56,744 nt of DNA from Bacteroidota bacterium (GTDB lineage: Bacteria > Bacteroidota > Bacteroidia > Chitinophagales > Chitinophagaceae): contig JANYEA010000058.1 of NCBI GenBank assembly GCA_025363385.1, positions 1 to 56,744 of the forward strand, written 5' to 3'. This document shows, piece by piece, positions 1 to 8,782 of this stretch. A program made the translations under genes and the position numbers. Positions within the stretch are counted from its first letter, which is position 1; every line of letters begins with the position of its first letter. The notes beneath the pieces were generated by a model. That model was not told where the DNA came from. It saw nothing but the letters and a program-made list of their open reading frames with translations, and searched no databases.

Positions 1-1080
1 CTTGAAATGAGCCGTGGGCTTGATGATATAAATAATTTTTTAATATATAAGCACGTTTTTTGGCATAGTATTCACCAACAAAACCTTTATTTACCCTACC
101 CGCAGGATCATGCAGACATGAACCATTATGGTCCGTTCTTTAGTTTAATCATCGCTCCTTTTGCATTATTACCCACTTTACTAGGTTGTTTTCTATGGTG
201 TTTAGTAAATGCCTGGGTTCTTTTCTATGCCATAAGTCAATTACCCATTAGTGATCGTAATAAGAATGTGGTATTACTAATAGGCATGATTGAAATGATG
301 ACCGCCACCCATAGTGTTCAATTCAATACGATGCTCACTGGTTGGATCCTTTTGAGTTTTGTATTTACTCAAAGAAAGCAAGATATACTGGCTACATTAT
401 TTATTGTTGCTGGGTTTTATGTGAAGATTTATGGCATTGTTGGAATCGCTTTCTTTTTCTTCTCAGAAAACAAATTGCGCTTCTTCCTCAGTTTCATTGG
501 ATGGATCATTATATTTTTCTGCCTTCCCATGCTTTTATCATCTCCGGCATTTGTGATTCAGTCTTATCAAGATTGGGCCCATTCATTGGTAGAAAAAAAT
601 GCCACCAATATAATTATCGAAACAGTAGGAATGCAAGATATTTCATTGATGGGAATGATCAGGCGTATTTTTCAGATTGGGAATCTACCTAATTATTGGT
701 TTACGGTTCCTGCCGCTTTTTTATATATTTTACCATTCTTACGAAGTAGTCAATATGCTAACCTAAATTTCAGGCTTTCCTATCTAGCATTGGCTTTAAT
801 AGGTGTTGTGATCTTTAGTTCTTCTGCTGAATCCCCTACATATATAATTGCAGTAATTGGTTTAGCTATCTGGTATGTGATACAAGAACAACCCAGAACT
901 ATTTTTCCGATTCTATTATTGATCATTACTTTTTTGTTAACAATACTCTCGCCCACTGATCTTATTCCCAGAAACATCAGAGAGCTAATTGTACATTACT
1001 CTTTGAAAGCTTTACCTTGCTGCATCATTTGGTTTGTTTTAATTTACCAATTGCTAAGAAAAGAATTTAGCAACATATAA
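1..1080 (+). CDS. GT87-like polyprenyl-sugar glycosyltransferase, 5' partial
   Basis: This is a very hydrophobic protein with about nine or ten membrane segments, matching the DUF2029/GT87 family of inner-membrane glycosyltransferases that use polyprenyl-phosphate-linked sugars. The frame is open to the left edge. The first ATG (position 7) would leave out the first membrane helix expected in this family, so the true start probably lies before the window. Near the N-terminus, the pattern of an acidic loop followed by LYLPYPQD and then a hydrophobic run ending in APFALLP resembles the GT87 periplasmic-loop region. The stop lies 3 nt before the LegB-like gene, so it is probably the upstream part of the same glycan operon. 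The acceptor and donor cannot be read from the sequence. Confidence 0.7.
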   Translation, partial: LEMSRGLDDINNFLIYKHVFWHSIHQQNLYLPYPQDHADMNHYGPFFSLIIAPFALLPTLLGCFLWCLVNAWVLFYAISQLPISDRNKNVVLLIGMIEMMTATHSVQFNTMLTGWILLSFVFTQRKQDILATLFIVAGFYVKIYGIVGIAFFFFSENKLRFFLSFIGWIIIFFCLPMLLSSPAFVIQSYQDWAHSLVEKNATNIIIETVGMQDISLMGMIRRIFQIGNLPNYWFTVPAAFLYILPFLRSSQYANLNFRLSYLALALIGVVIFSSSAESPTYIIAVIGLAIWYVIQEQPRTIFPILLLIITFLLTILSPTDLIPRNIRELIVHYSLKALPCCIIWFVLIYQLLRKEFSNI

Positions 1081-1083
1081 GTT

Positions 1084-2085
1084 ATGAATAGAAAAATATT
1101 AGTGACAGGTGCTGATGGTTTTATCGGATCACACTTAACTGAAATGCTCGTGAAACAGGGTTATGATGTACGTGCATTTGCCCTATATAATTCTTTTAAT
1201 ACCTGGGGTTGGCTCGATTACTGTGACCCGGCGGTGAAAGGAAAGTTCGAAGTGTTCATGGGAGATGTGCGGGATCCATACGGTGTAAAAACTGCCATGA
1301 AGGAATGCGATACTGTGCTTCATTTAGCAGCACTCATTGCCATTCCTTATAGCTATCATTCGCCAGACACTTATATAGATACCAATATTAAAGGCACTTT
1401 AAATATCGTACAGGCAGCTAAAGAATTAGGTGTTAGAAAAGTAGTACAAACTTCCACAAGTGAAGTGTATGGCACTGCAAGATTTGTTCCTATCACTGAA
1501 GAACATCCCTTGCAAGGTCAATCACCCTACTCTGCCAGTAAAATTGGGGCAGACCAAATTGCCTTGTCTTTTTATACATCTTTCAATACGCCAGTTGCAG
1601 TGTTAAGGCCTTTCAATACATATGGCCCTCGCCAGTCTGCTAGAGCTGTTATTCCTACCATCATTTCTCAAATTGCTTCAGGAAAGGAAACCATTAAGCT
1701 AGGTGCTCTTACACCAACACGCGATTTCTCTTTTGTGGAAGACACTGCCAATGGATTTATAAAAGCCATGGAATGTGATGCTACTAATGGAACTGTTACC
1801 AATGTAGGAAGCGGTTTTGAAATTTCTGTTTTACACACGGCTGAGCTGATTGCAGAATTAATGGGAAAGAAAATTGTTTTTGAATTAGATAGCGATCGTT
1901 TAAGACCAGAAAAGAGTGAAGTGGAAAGGCTTTTTGCAAGTTATGATAAAGCAAAAAGGTTAATGAATTGGGAACCTGAATACGGTGGCTTAGATGGATT
2001 TAAAAGAGGTTTACAAAAAACGATCAACTGGTTTACTATTCCTGAAAACCTAGCTCGATATAAAACAGACACTTATAATATTTAG
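1084..2085 (+). CDS. legB: LegB-like NAD-dependent nucleotide-sugar 4,6-dehydratase
   Basis: This is a 333-residue extended short-chain dehydrogenase. It has a Rossmann motif GADGFIG at residues 9-15, the dehydratase triad region TSTSEVYG (T125-S126-E127) and the catalytic Y149xxxK153 in YSASK. The N-terminal stretch and FNTYGPRQSARAVIPT closely resemble LegB, the dehydratase that makes a 4-keto-6-deoxy intermediate from GDP-GlcNAc (or UDP-GlcNAc) in legionaminic-acid-type pathways. The next two genes are a nucleotidylyltransferase and a second epimerase/reductase, which fits synthesis of a modified deoxysugar. No legionaminate synthase or aminotransferase is present here, so the end product may be another 6-deoxysugar. 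Family assignment is firm; the exact substrate is inferred. Confidence 0.8.
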   Translation: MNRKILVTGADGFIGSHLTEMLVKQGYDVRAFALYNSFNTWGWLDYCDPAVKGKFEVFMGDVRDPYGVKTAMKECDTVLHLAALIAIPYSYHSPDTYIDTNIKGTLNIVQAAKELGVRKVVQTSTSEVYGTARFVPITEEHPLQGQSPYSASKIGADQIALSFYTSFNTPVAVLRPFNTYGPRQSARAVIPTIISQIASGKETIKLGALTPTRDFSFVEDTANGFIKAMECDATNGTVTNVGSGFEISVLHTAELIAELMGKKIVFELDSDRLRPEKSEVERLFASYDKAKRLMNWEPEYGGLDGFKRGLQKTINWFTIPENLARYKTDTYNI

Positions 2086-2090
2086 GCTTT

Positions 2091-2801
2091 ATGAATAAAC
2101 ATGCTGTGATTTTAGCTGGGGGTAAAGGAAGCAGACTTCGACCTTATACAGTTGTATTACCAAAGCCGTTAATGCCCATAGGAGAATACCCTATTTTGGA
2201 AGTGATTATTCGACAATTAGTAACACAAGGCTTTACACATATCACTCTGGCAGTAAACCATCAAGCTGAATTAATTGCTGCATTCTTTGGTGACGGGAGC
2301 AAATGGGGCATCTCTATTAATTATTCCTTAGAAGATCAGCCATTGGGGACGATGGGTCCACTCAAATTAATCAAAGACCTTCCTGATAATTTTTTAGTAA
2401 TGAATGGAGATATCCTTACCGATTTGCATTACAAAGATTTCTTCGATACCCATGTAAAAAATGATGCACTCTTTAGTATATCCTCACATTTGAGAGAAGA
2501 GAAAATAGACTATGGTGTTTTGCAAACAGAAAATAATATCCTAACTGGCTTCAAAGAAAAACCAAAAAATAACTATGAAGTGAGCATGGGTATTTATATG
2601 CTCAGCAAAAAAGTGTTGGACTATATTCCTAATAATAGTCCTTACGGATTTGATCAGTTAATGCTCGACTTACTAAGCAAACAAAAGAACGTTTTTGTAA
2701 ATACTTATTCCGGACTTTGGTTAGACATTGGCCGGCCAGATGATTATATAGAAGCAATTGAATGTTTTGATCAATTGAAAGATAAAATTCTTTATGTCTA
2801 A
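2091..2801 (+). CDS. Sugar-phosphate nucleotidylyltransferase
   Basis: This is a 236-residue NTP-transferase domain protein (RmlA/GlmU/PtmE-like fold). The nucleotide-binding signature LAGGKGSRLRP spans about residues 8-18, followed by the sugar-binding lysine motif PKPLMPIGE, and the metal-binding MNGD motif has its Asp at about residue 107. It should activate a sugar-1-phosphate to an NDP-sugar, probably the donor for the adjacent dehydratase and reductase. It lacks the N-terminal CBS domains of PtmE and the C-terminal left-handed helix of GlmU, so it is a minimal one-domain enzyme. Its 3' end overlaps the next gene by 8 nt, indicating translational coupling. Base specificity (GTP, UTP or dTTP) cannot be decided. 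Confidence 0.85.
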   Translation: MNKHAVILAGGKGSRLRPYTVVLPKPLMPIGEYPILEVIIRQLVTQGFTHITLAVNHQAELIAAFFGDGSKWGISINYSLEDQPLGTMGPLKLIKDLPDNFLVMNGDILTDLHYKDFFDTHVKNDALFSISSHLREEKIDYGVLQTENNILTGFKEKPKNNYEVSMGIYMLSKKVLDYIPNNSPYGFDQLMLDLLSKQKNVFVNTYSGLWLDIGRPDDYIEAIECFDQLKDKILYV

Positions 2802-3639
2802 AATTCTAGTCACTGGTGCTAATGGTTTTGTTGGAAAATTTCTTTGCAAAGCATTGAAACAATTGAATCATGATGTTATTGAACTAACGAGTAGTTCAGG
2901 TGATATCATTGATGCAAAGACCTGGGGAAATATTCCTGCTACAGAAATTGTTATTCATTTAGCCGCCAAAACTTTTGTTCCTGATAGTTGGAAAACCCCT
3001 GAATTATTTCTTCAAACAAATACACTTGGAACAGTTTTAGCTTTAGAATATTGTAGAAAGCACGGGGCTAGAATGATATTTATTAGTTCTTATTTATATG
3101 GTAACCCTGCCAGTCTACCTATTAATGAACTGGCCCGTATTTCAATTCCAAACCCTTATGCTTTATCTAAAAAAGCTGCTGAAGATTACTGTCGTTTTTA
3201 TGCAGATTCATATAAAGTAAATATGGTTATCATCCGGCCTTTTAATTTGTATGGTTTTGGCCAGTCCGAAAATTTTCTAATCCCAGAAATTATCTTACAG
3301 GTTTTAAAAGGAGGGGCCATTCATGTAAAAGACCTTGAACCTAAGAGAGATTATATTTTTATCACAGACTTCATAGAGGCAATCATAAAATGTATGGATT
3401 CTCATAGATTTGAAATTTTTAATATAGGCTCAGGTACCAGTTATTCAGTGAAAGAGATTATTCAAATGATTCAGGATATCTGTGGAACCAATCTTCCTGT
3501 GATCAGCAGTGCCGAAAAAAGGCCGGCAGAGATCATGGATACCATTGCAGACATCTCAAAAGCCAGAGAACTACTTCAATGGATACCCTCTACTACTATG
3601 AATGAAGGCCTTTCTAGGATTGTAAAGCAATATAAATAG
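2794..3639 (+). CDS. NAD-dependent epimerase/reductase of nucleotide-sugar metabolism
   Basis: This is a 281-residue extended SDR with the Rossmann motif GANGFVG (residues 8-14), an active-site serine in SSYLYG (about S99) and the catalytic YALSK (Y122/K126). The second catalytic position of 4,6-dehydratases is absent, so a reductase or epimerase role acting on a 4-keto sugar, like GDP-4-keto-6-deoxy-mannose reductases, is more likely than a second dehydratase. It starts inside the preceding nucleotidylyltransferase gene (8-nt overlap), so the two are almost certainly co-translated. Combined with the LegB-like gene it would complete synthesis of an NDP-6-deoxyhexose. The substrate is inferred from context only. 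Confidence 0.8.
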   Translation: MSKILVTGANGFVGKFLCKALKQLNHDVIELTSSSGDIIDAKTWGNIPATEIVIHLAAKTFVPDSWKTPELFLQTNTLGTVLALEYCRKHGARMIFISSYLYGNPASLPINELARISIPNPYALSKKAAEDYCRFYADSYKVNMVIIRPFNLYGFGQSENFLIPEIILQVLKGGAIHVKDLEPKRDYIFITDFIEAIIKCMDSHRFEIFNIGSGTSYSVKEIIQMIQDICGTNLPVISSAEKRPAEIMDTIADISKARELLQWIPSTTMNEGLSRIVKQYK

Positions 3640-3716
3640 ACCGAAATGCATTGTTAATCAAGACATTTGCTGGTTAACAAATAAGTTTTAGCTTTACAAA
3701 TAACCGATTTTTGTTC

Positions 3717-4658
3717 ATGCCCGTACCTGAAACAAAAAAAACAATTTCTATCGTAATACCTGTCTGCAATGAACGGGGTAATCTTCCTATTTTAATGGAA
3801 GAGATAAAATCGGTATTCAGCAAACTGCCCTATTCCTATTCGCTCATATTTGTAGAAGATAGTAGTACAGATAATACTTTAGAATACATTAAGGATTGTG
3901 CTGAAAAATTTGATAATATTTATTTTATTGCACTTACCAAAAGCTTCGGCCACCAAAACGCGTTAAAAGCTGGATTAGATAAATCAACTGCTGATGCAAC
4001 CATTATGATGGATGGCGATATGCAACATCCACCAGCATTAATTCCAAGTTTACTCAAAGAATGGGAGAATGGTAATGATATTGTGTACACCATCCGTAAC
4101 GATCATAAGGAAATCAGTAAGATGAAAAAACTGACTTCTAATTTATTCTACGAAGTAATCAATAACCTCTCTGAAATTGAATTAGAACCTGGCACCGCCG
4201 ATTTTAGGCTGATGAGCAAGCGTGTGGTTACATTATTTTCTTCGTTCACGGAAGCTGATATTTTCATGCGGGGTATGATTAAATGGATGGGCTTTCAACA
4301 AATTGGCATTGAATATACCGCAGCTAACAGAAGTTCTGGGGTGAGCAAGTATACTGTAAAGAAAATGCTACGTTTGGCTTTACAAGGCATCACCTCTTTT
4401 AGTACTAAGCCCCTGTATATTGCAGCCTATCTTGGATTATTCTTTTCCATGTTCTCGCTTTTATATATTCCTTATATCATTTTTAGTTTTCTCCGTGGCC
4501 ATGTGGTATCTGGATGGGCTTCTATGATTGCAACTATTGCATTCTTTGGTGGACTTCAATTAATGATCCTTGGCATCATTGGAATATATCTGGGGAAACT
4601 TTTCATGCAAAGCAAACAAAGACCCCACTATATAGTTAAAGAATCGAATCTAATATGA
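3717..4658 (+). CDS. DPM1/GtrB-like family 2 glycosyltransferase
   Basis: This 313-residue protein has an N-terminal GT-A domain (VIPVCNERGN at about 13-22, acidic DSSTDNT near 48, and the metal-binding MDGDMQHPP near 98-106). Two C-terminal hydrophobic segments at about 229-300 are typical of enzymes that move a sugar from an NDP donor to polyprenyl phosphate at the cytoplasmic membrane. I use the ATG at 3717 because the two codons before it start with a TTG and add nothing to the conserved fold. There is a 77-nt gap after the previous gene, but the stop overlaps the next gene by 4 nt (ATGA), so it is coupled to the deacetylase. The lipid-linked sugar could serve the GT87 protein upstream. 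Confidence 0.85.
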   Translation: MPVPETKKTISIVIPVCNERGNLPILMEEIKSVFSKLPYSYSLIFVEDSSTDNTLEYIKDCAEKFDNIYFIALTKSFGHQNALKAGLDKSTADATIMMDGDMQHPPALIPSLLKEWENGNDIVYTIRNDHKEISKMKKLTSNLFYEVINNLSEIELEPGTADFRLMSKRVVTLFSSFTEADIFMRGMIKWMGFQQIGIEYTAANRSSGVSKYTVKKMLRLALQGITSFSTKPLYIAAYLGLFFSMFSLLYIPYIIFSFLRGHVVSGWASMIATIAFFGGLQLMILGIIGIYLGKLFMQSKQRPHYIVKESNLI

Positions 4659-5425
4659 GACCGCAAGTACTGATTAGTTTTGATGTGGAGGAATTTGATA
4701 TGCCACTTGACTATCAATACAATATTCCATTAGAACAACAATTAAAATTAGGGAAAGAGGGATTTGATGCAGTAATGCCTTTGATCAACAAACATGGCAT
4801 TGCAACAACCCTATTTACAACTGCTAATTTTGCCAATCATTTTCCGGAAACTGTTCGCGAACATGCCGAAAAACACGAAATAGCATCACATACTTATTAT
4901 CATTCTCATTTTAATAACGAACAATTACTGGAGTCGAAATTAGCTTTGGAAAAAATTTGCCAACAGCCTGTAACCGGACTTCGAATGCCCCGGATGCGCA
5001 CGGTTGATATGAGTGAAGTATTAAAAGCCGGATACGAATACGATTCATCAATCAATCCAACCTGGGTACCTGGAAAATACAATAACCTGCATTTGTCAAG
5101 AACAGTTTATATGGATCAGGGTATGAAAAGAATTCCTGCATCTGTATCACCCAATCTTCGCATTCCCTTGTTCTGGCTAAGTTTCAAAAACTTTCCCTAT
5201 TCTTATTTTAAACAATTAACCATCCAGACCCTTGAAAAAGATGGATATGTATGCCTCTATTTTCATCCCTGGGAGTTTATCGATATTAATCATTTGGGGT
5301 TACCCGCTTTTACTAGAAAATTATGCGGACAACCACTGTTACTAAGACTCGAACAACTTATCATTGATTTAAAAGCAAAGGGTTACGAGTTTTCAACTAT
5401 TAGAAATTTTCTATCTTCAAAATAA
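4655..5425 (+). CDS. Polysaccharide deacetylase family (NodB-like) protein
   Basis: This 256-residue protein has a carbohydrate-esterase-4-like layout. The first-motif acidic residues sit in FDVEEFD (about residues 9-15), a metal-binding His pair in SHTYYHSHF (about 79/83), the Arg-containing motif is RMPRMR, and a late LYFHPWEF motif supplies the second catalytic His near residue 205. No signal peptide is visible, so it probably acts in the cytoplasm or at the inner face on a lipid-linked or nucleotide-bound sugar. It overlaps the preceding glycosyltransferase by 4 nt. The family removes N- or O-acetyl groups from glycans; its substrate here is probably the surface polysaccharide made by this cluster. 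Confidence 0.8.
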   Translation: MRPQVLISFDVEEFDMPLDYQYNIPLEQQLKLGKEGFDAVMPLINKHGIATTLFTTANFANHFPETVREHAEKHEIASHTYYHSHFNNEQLLESKLALEKICQQPVTGLRMPRMRTVDMSEVLKAGYEYDSSINPTWVPGKYNNLHLSRTVYMDQGMKRIPASVSPNLRIPLFWLSFKNFPYSYFKQLTIQTLEKDGYVCLYFHPWEFIDINHLGLPAFTRKLCGQPLLLRLEQLIIDLKAKGYEFSTIRNFLSSK

Positions 5426-5430
5426 TAAAC

Positions 5431-6093
5431 ATGAAATATAACAGATCGCTCTTCATCTGGATCGCAGCAATATTATCGGTAATACCTTTATTTTATCTGG
5501 CAACTATCTATCCGAATTTACCTAATATAGTTCCTACCCATTTTGATATGGAAGGGAAACCAAACGATTATAGTGAAAAAAATACCCTGATTTTTCTAGC
5601 TCTTTTGTTTAGTATTTTATCATTTGGTGTTTTCATGCTGATTACTAATTTACCAAAAATAGATCCCAAAAAAACTGCTGGACAGTCGCCCGAATTATTT
5701 CAAAAAATGGGGCTTTCTATTTCCGCTTTATTTTGCTTCATCAACTTCGCCATTATTTATGCTGCTCAAAACAGAGGCGAAAATATCACATGGGTTCTTT
5801 TCCCTGCATTAGGAATCTTCTTTGCGTTCCTGGGAAAATATATGAAAGAAATCAAACCGAATTATTTTGCTGGCTTTAGAACTCCTTGGGCTCTTGAAAG
5901 TGATGATAATTGGCGAGAGACCCATCTTTTAGCGGGCAGTACCTGGGTAGTAGGTGGAATTGCCATCGCCATCTTAACAATCGTGTTGCCCACAGAATTT
6001 AGATTCATTGCATTCATGAGTATCGTTGGTATCATGACGATTATTCCGTTTGTATTTTCTTTTCTCTTTTTTAAAAACCACCCACAAAAATAA
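5431..6093 (+). CDS. SdpI/DUF1648-family membrane protein
   Basis: This 220-residue membrane protein has about six hydrophobic segments. The N-terminal part, including the NIVPTHFDMEGKPNDY region after the first helix, is the DUF1648 signature. The C-terminal half holds an SdpI-like YFAGFRTPWAL...WRETH motif. SdpI of Bacillus confers immunity to a killing peptide, and many relatives have unknown roles. No SdpC-like toxin gene lies nearby, so immunity cannot be claimed. It starts 5 nt after the deacetylase and is followed 4 nt later by a secreted hydrolase, so it is likely transcribed with both. Confidence 0.75.
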   Translation: MKYNRSLFIWIAAILSVIPLFYLATIYPNLPNIVPTHFDMEGKPNDYSEKNTLIFLALLFSILSFGVFMLITNLPKIDPKKTAGQSPELFQKMGLSISALFCFINFAIIYAAQNRGENITWVLFPALGIFFAFLGKYMKEIKPNYFAGFRTPWALESDDNWRETHLLAGSTWVVGGIAIAILTIVLPTEFRFIAFMSIVGIMTIIPFVFSFLFFKNHPQK

Positions 6094-6097
6094 AAGC

Positions 6098-7534
6098 ATG
6101 AAAAAACTATTCTTTTTATTTATTGGCTTTCTTTTATTTTCTAATATGCAAGCACAAGAAATTACTGGCGCTTGGATGGGAATATTAAAAGCGGGTGCCT
6201 TAAAAATTAGAATAGTAATTCATGTAAAAAAATCAGAAAATGGTTATACCGCATTATTCGATAGCCCAGATCAAAAAGTATTTGGTTTAATGGTAAACAA
6301 AACCGAACTGATAAAAGATAGTTTGCTTTGCGAAATCCAGATTATCAAGGGCGGATATAGGGCAAGTTGGGATGGTAAAAATGCACTTACTGGTATATTT
6401 CATCAAGGACCAGGCGCTTTTCCTTTAGACATGAAAAGATGGAAGGAAGATGAAATACCGAAACAGGAAGTAAAGATCAGATCACAAACACCCAAAGCAC
6501 CATTCGGATATATTTCAGAAGAAGTAACCTATGAAAATGCTGAAAAAAGCATTCAATATGGCTCAACTCTCACTAAACCCAAAGACCAGACCAGCTTTCC
6601 CACTGTAATCTTAATATCTGGCAGTGGAACTCAAGATAGAGATGGTACTATGTTTGGCCATAAATCTTATGCGGTTTTAGCCGACTTGCTTACCAAACAA
6701 GGAATAGCTGTATTAAGGGTTGATGATCGCGGTGCAGGTAAAAGCAGTTTAGGAAATGGAGACCCTACAAAACTTACCTCACAAGACTTTGCAATTGATG
6801 TAAATAATAGCTTGAACTATTTGTTAAGCAGAAATGATATCGACAAAACTAAAATCGGTTTAATAGGCCATAGCGAAGGTGGAATGATTGCTCCAATGGT
6901 GGCAGTTCACAATAAGTCAGTTGCGTTTATAGTTCTGCTTGCTGGCCCGGGAATTTCTGGTCAGGATATCTGGAATTTTCAAATGGGTAGAAATATTATT
7001 AAACCCAACTTATCTGAAAAAGATAAAGCCCTGGCAGTTGATGTGGTAAATAAATTGAATGAGCCATTTGCAAAATCGAATGACATTAATACCGTGATGA
7101 ATCAAATGAAAGCGAATTATGCTGAATGGAAAAAAAGTGTACCTGATAGCAAAGAGAATGAAATACTGTATACGAATCCGGAAGAAAGTTTTTTAAAAAT
7201 GGCGAAGCAATTTCAAAATGGTTTATACTGGCTTAACTATTTTTTAAATTATCAACCTGCAGAGAATCTTCAAAAAATAAAGATTCCGGTTCTTGCACTA
7301 AATGGCTCTAATGATATACAAATATCCAGTAAAGAAAATCTGGCAGGGATTGAGGCTGCCTTAAAAACTGGTGGTAATAAACACTATCAAATAAAAGAAT
7401 TACCAAATCTGAATCATCTATTTCAAACTGCTAAATCAAAAGAACAGGCATACGATTCCATCGATGAAACATTTTCTCCCGAAGCTGCCGCAATTGCAGC
7501 GAATTGGATTTTATTAGAAGCATTAAAAAAATAA
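6098..7534 (+). CDS. Secreted alpha/beta hydrolase (peptidase/esterase-like)
   Basis: The chosen ATG gives 478 residues beginning MKKLFFLFIGFLLFSNMQAQ, a clear signal peptide cut after AQA/Q; an in-frame ATG at 6050 lies inside the previous gene and would bury it. An N-terminal beta-rich domain (about 20-120) precedes an alpha/beta hydrolase domain. In that domain I see the oxyanion region ISGSGTQDRDG (about 173-183), the nucleophile elbow GHSEGG with Ser259, a late Asp in NGSNDIQ near 410, and a His in NLNHLF near 441. It resembles Bacteroidota periplasmic esterases/acyl-peptidases of unknown substrate. Confidence 0.8.
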   Translation: MKKLFFLFIGFLLFSNMQAQEITGAWMGILKAGALKIRIVIHVKKSENGYTALFDSPDQKVFGLMVNKTELIKDSLLCEIQIIKGGYRASWDGKNALTGIFHQGPGAFPLDMKRWKEDEIPKQEVKIRSQTPKAPFGYISEEVTYENAEKSIQYGSTLTKPKDQTSFPTVILISGSGTQDRDGTMFGHKSYAVLADLLTKQGIAVLRVDDRGAGKSSLGNGDPTKLTSQDFAIDVNNSLNYLLSRNDIDKTKIGLIGHSEGGMIAPMVAVHNKSVAFIVLLAGPGISGQDIWNFQMGRNIIKPNLSEKDKALAVDVVNKLNEPFAKSNDINTVMNQMKANYAEWKKSVPDSKENEILYTNPEESFLKMAKQFQNGLYWLNYFLNYQPAENLQKIKIPVLALNGSNDIQISSKENLAGIEAALKTGGNKHYQIKELPNLNHLFQTAKSKEQAYDSIDETFSPEAAAIAANWILLEALKK

Positions 7535-7558
7535 GGCCGATTGTATTAACATTACACC

Positions 7559-8152
7559 ATGAATCTACTTGCCCACGCTTATCTTTCTTTTGATCAACCT
7601 GAGATCTTAGTGGGCAATATGATCAGTAATTATGTGAAGGGGAAAAAGCAATACGATTATCCTCTTGGAATTCAACAAGGAATAAAGCTTCATCGAGCCA
7701 TTGATCATTTTACCGATCACCACGAAGCTACTTATATAGGTAAATATTTTTTCAAACAAGAAGTTGGTTTATATGCTGGGGCATTTATGGATGTGGTTTA
7801 TGATCATTTTTTAGCCCTGGATGAAAATGAATTAAGTGAAAAAGAGTGGGAACCCTTTACACATTCTGTTTATCGTAACCTAAAAGATCATGAGATCTAT
7901 TTACCAGAAAAATTTGCGATGCAATTACCGCATATGAGTACACATAATTGGTTATTTCATTATAGGTATCCAGCAGCCATTGAAAAGAGTTTTGGTGGAT
8001 TAGTAAGAAGAACTAAATACCTCACTGAACACAAAGAAGCTTTTAAAATATTTGAAGCCAATTACAACGCTTTAAAAGTACAATACGAAGCATTTTTCCC
8101 GGATGTTAAAAAATTTGCAGAATTAGCGTTAGACCAATTGCAAACCAAATAG
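7559..8152 (+). CDS. acpH: Acyl-carrier-protein phosphodiesterase-like protein (DUF479)
   Basis: This 197-residue protein matches the AcpH/DUF479 family: it starts MNLLAHAYLSF, then GNMISNYVKG, then the His/Asp-rich motif LHRAIDHFTDHH at about residues 44-55, which belongs to the HD-like metal site. Members remove the 4'-phosphopantetheine arm from holo-ACP in the cytoplasm. A later conserved DVVYDHF motif near residue 79 is also present. It lies 24 nt after the secreted hydrolase, with no visible terminator between. The enzymatic assignment is by family; some members may have other phosphodiester substrates. Confidence 0.8.
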   Translation: MNLLAHAYLSFDQPEILVGNMISNYVKGKKQYDYPLGIQQGIKLHRAIDHFTDHHEATYIGKYFFKQEVGLYAGAFMDVVYDHFLALDENELSEKEWEPFTHSVYRNLKDHEIYLPEKFAMQLPHMSTHNWLFHYRYPAAIEKSFGGLVRRTKYLTEHKEAFKIFEANYNALKVQYEAFFPDVKKFAELALDQLQTK

Positions 8153-8157
8153 GCACT

Positions 8158-8165
8158 TATCTTTG
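8158..8165 (+). promoter_or_regulatory. Bacteroidota -7 box (TAnnTTTG) upstream of the DUF2911 gene
   Basis: TATCTTTG is an exact match to the Bacteroidota -7 consensus. A TTG about 17 nt upstream (8138-8140) could serve as the -33 element. The box spans an upstream in-frame alternative start codon, which argues that the DUF2911 gene starts at the later ATG (8196). Confidence 0.5.
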
Positions 8166-8195
8166 TATAAACAAGTATCAAACACTTTACAAAAG

Positions 8196-8780
8196 ATGAA
8201 GCAATTAATATTAACCCTCTCCCTATTTTTAGGTATTACAGGTTTTGCTCAACCAAAACCAACAGAACTAGATAAGTCGCCGATGGATATGAGCTACTGG
8301 CCCGCAAATTATCCTATCTTAAAAATGAGTGGTAAAGCAAAAGATCTTCCAATTGCAAGAATTATTTATGGAAGACCCATGAAAAACGGAAGAGTTATTT
8401 TTGGGGGTATTATTCAATATGGTGAAATGTGGCGATTAGGTGCCAACGAAGCCACAGAGATCGAAACCTTTAAAACTTTAAAAATTGCCGGCAAAACCTT
8501 AGCCAAGGGGCGCTATACGGTTTACTGTTTGCCTACTGAAAACAAGTGGACCATCATTATCAATAAAGACAATTTCTGTTGGGGCAATTTTACTTACGAT
8601 ATTAAGAAAGACTTAATCCGTAGTGAAATTGATGTAGAAAAAAATACGGAATCGGTTGAAGCATTTACCATGTATTTCGACGATACAAAAAACGGTGCTA
8701 ACCTGATATTCCTTTGGGATGATATTAAAACCAGTCTTCCCATTATTTTGGAAGACGATACAAAATCAAAAAAGAAATAA
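8196..8780 (+). CDS. Secreted DUF2911 protein
   Basis: The ATG at 8196 gives 194 residues starting with a signal peptide (MKQLILTLSLFLGITGFAQ). The mature part carries the DUF2911 hallmarks: an IIYGRPMKNGR motif, GEMWRLGANEAT, and the GRYTVYCLP region. The function of DUF2911 is not established; it is a common Bacteroidota periplasmic or outer-membrane-associated family. A candidate -7 box at 8158-8165 lies before the gene. The next gene begins 2 nt after the stop, so the two are likely co-transcribed, although no functional link is obvious. Confidence 0.8.
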   Translation: MKQLILTLSLFLGITGFAQPKPTELDKSPMDMSYWPANYPILKMSGKAKDLPIARIIYGRPMKNGRVIFGGIIQYGEMWRLGANEATEIETFKTLKIAGKTLAKGRYTVYCLPTENKWTIIINKDNFCWGNFTYDIKKDLIRSEIDVEKNTESVEAFTMYFDDTKNGANLIFLWDDIKTSLPIILEDDTKSKKK

Positions 8781-8782
8781 TC

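Noticed and set aside
342..692. Overlapping frame inside the GT87 gene
   Set aside because: Shadow frame; the GT87 frame continues through the region with conserved hydrophobic segments.
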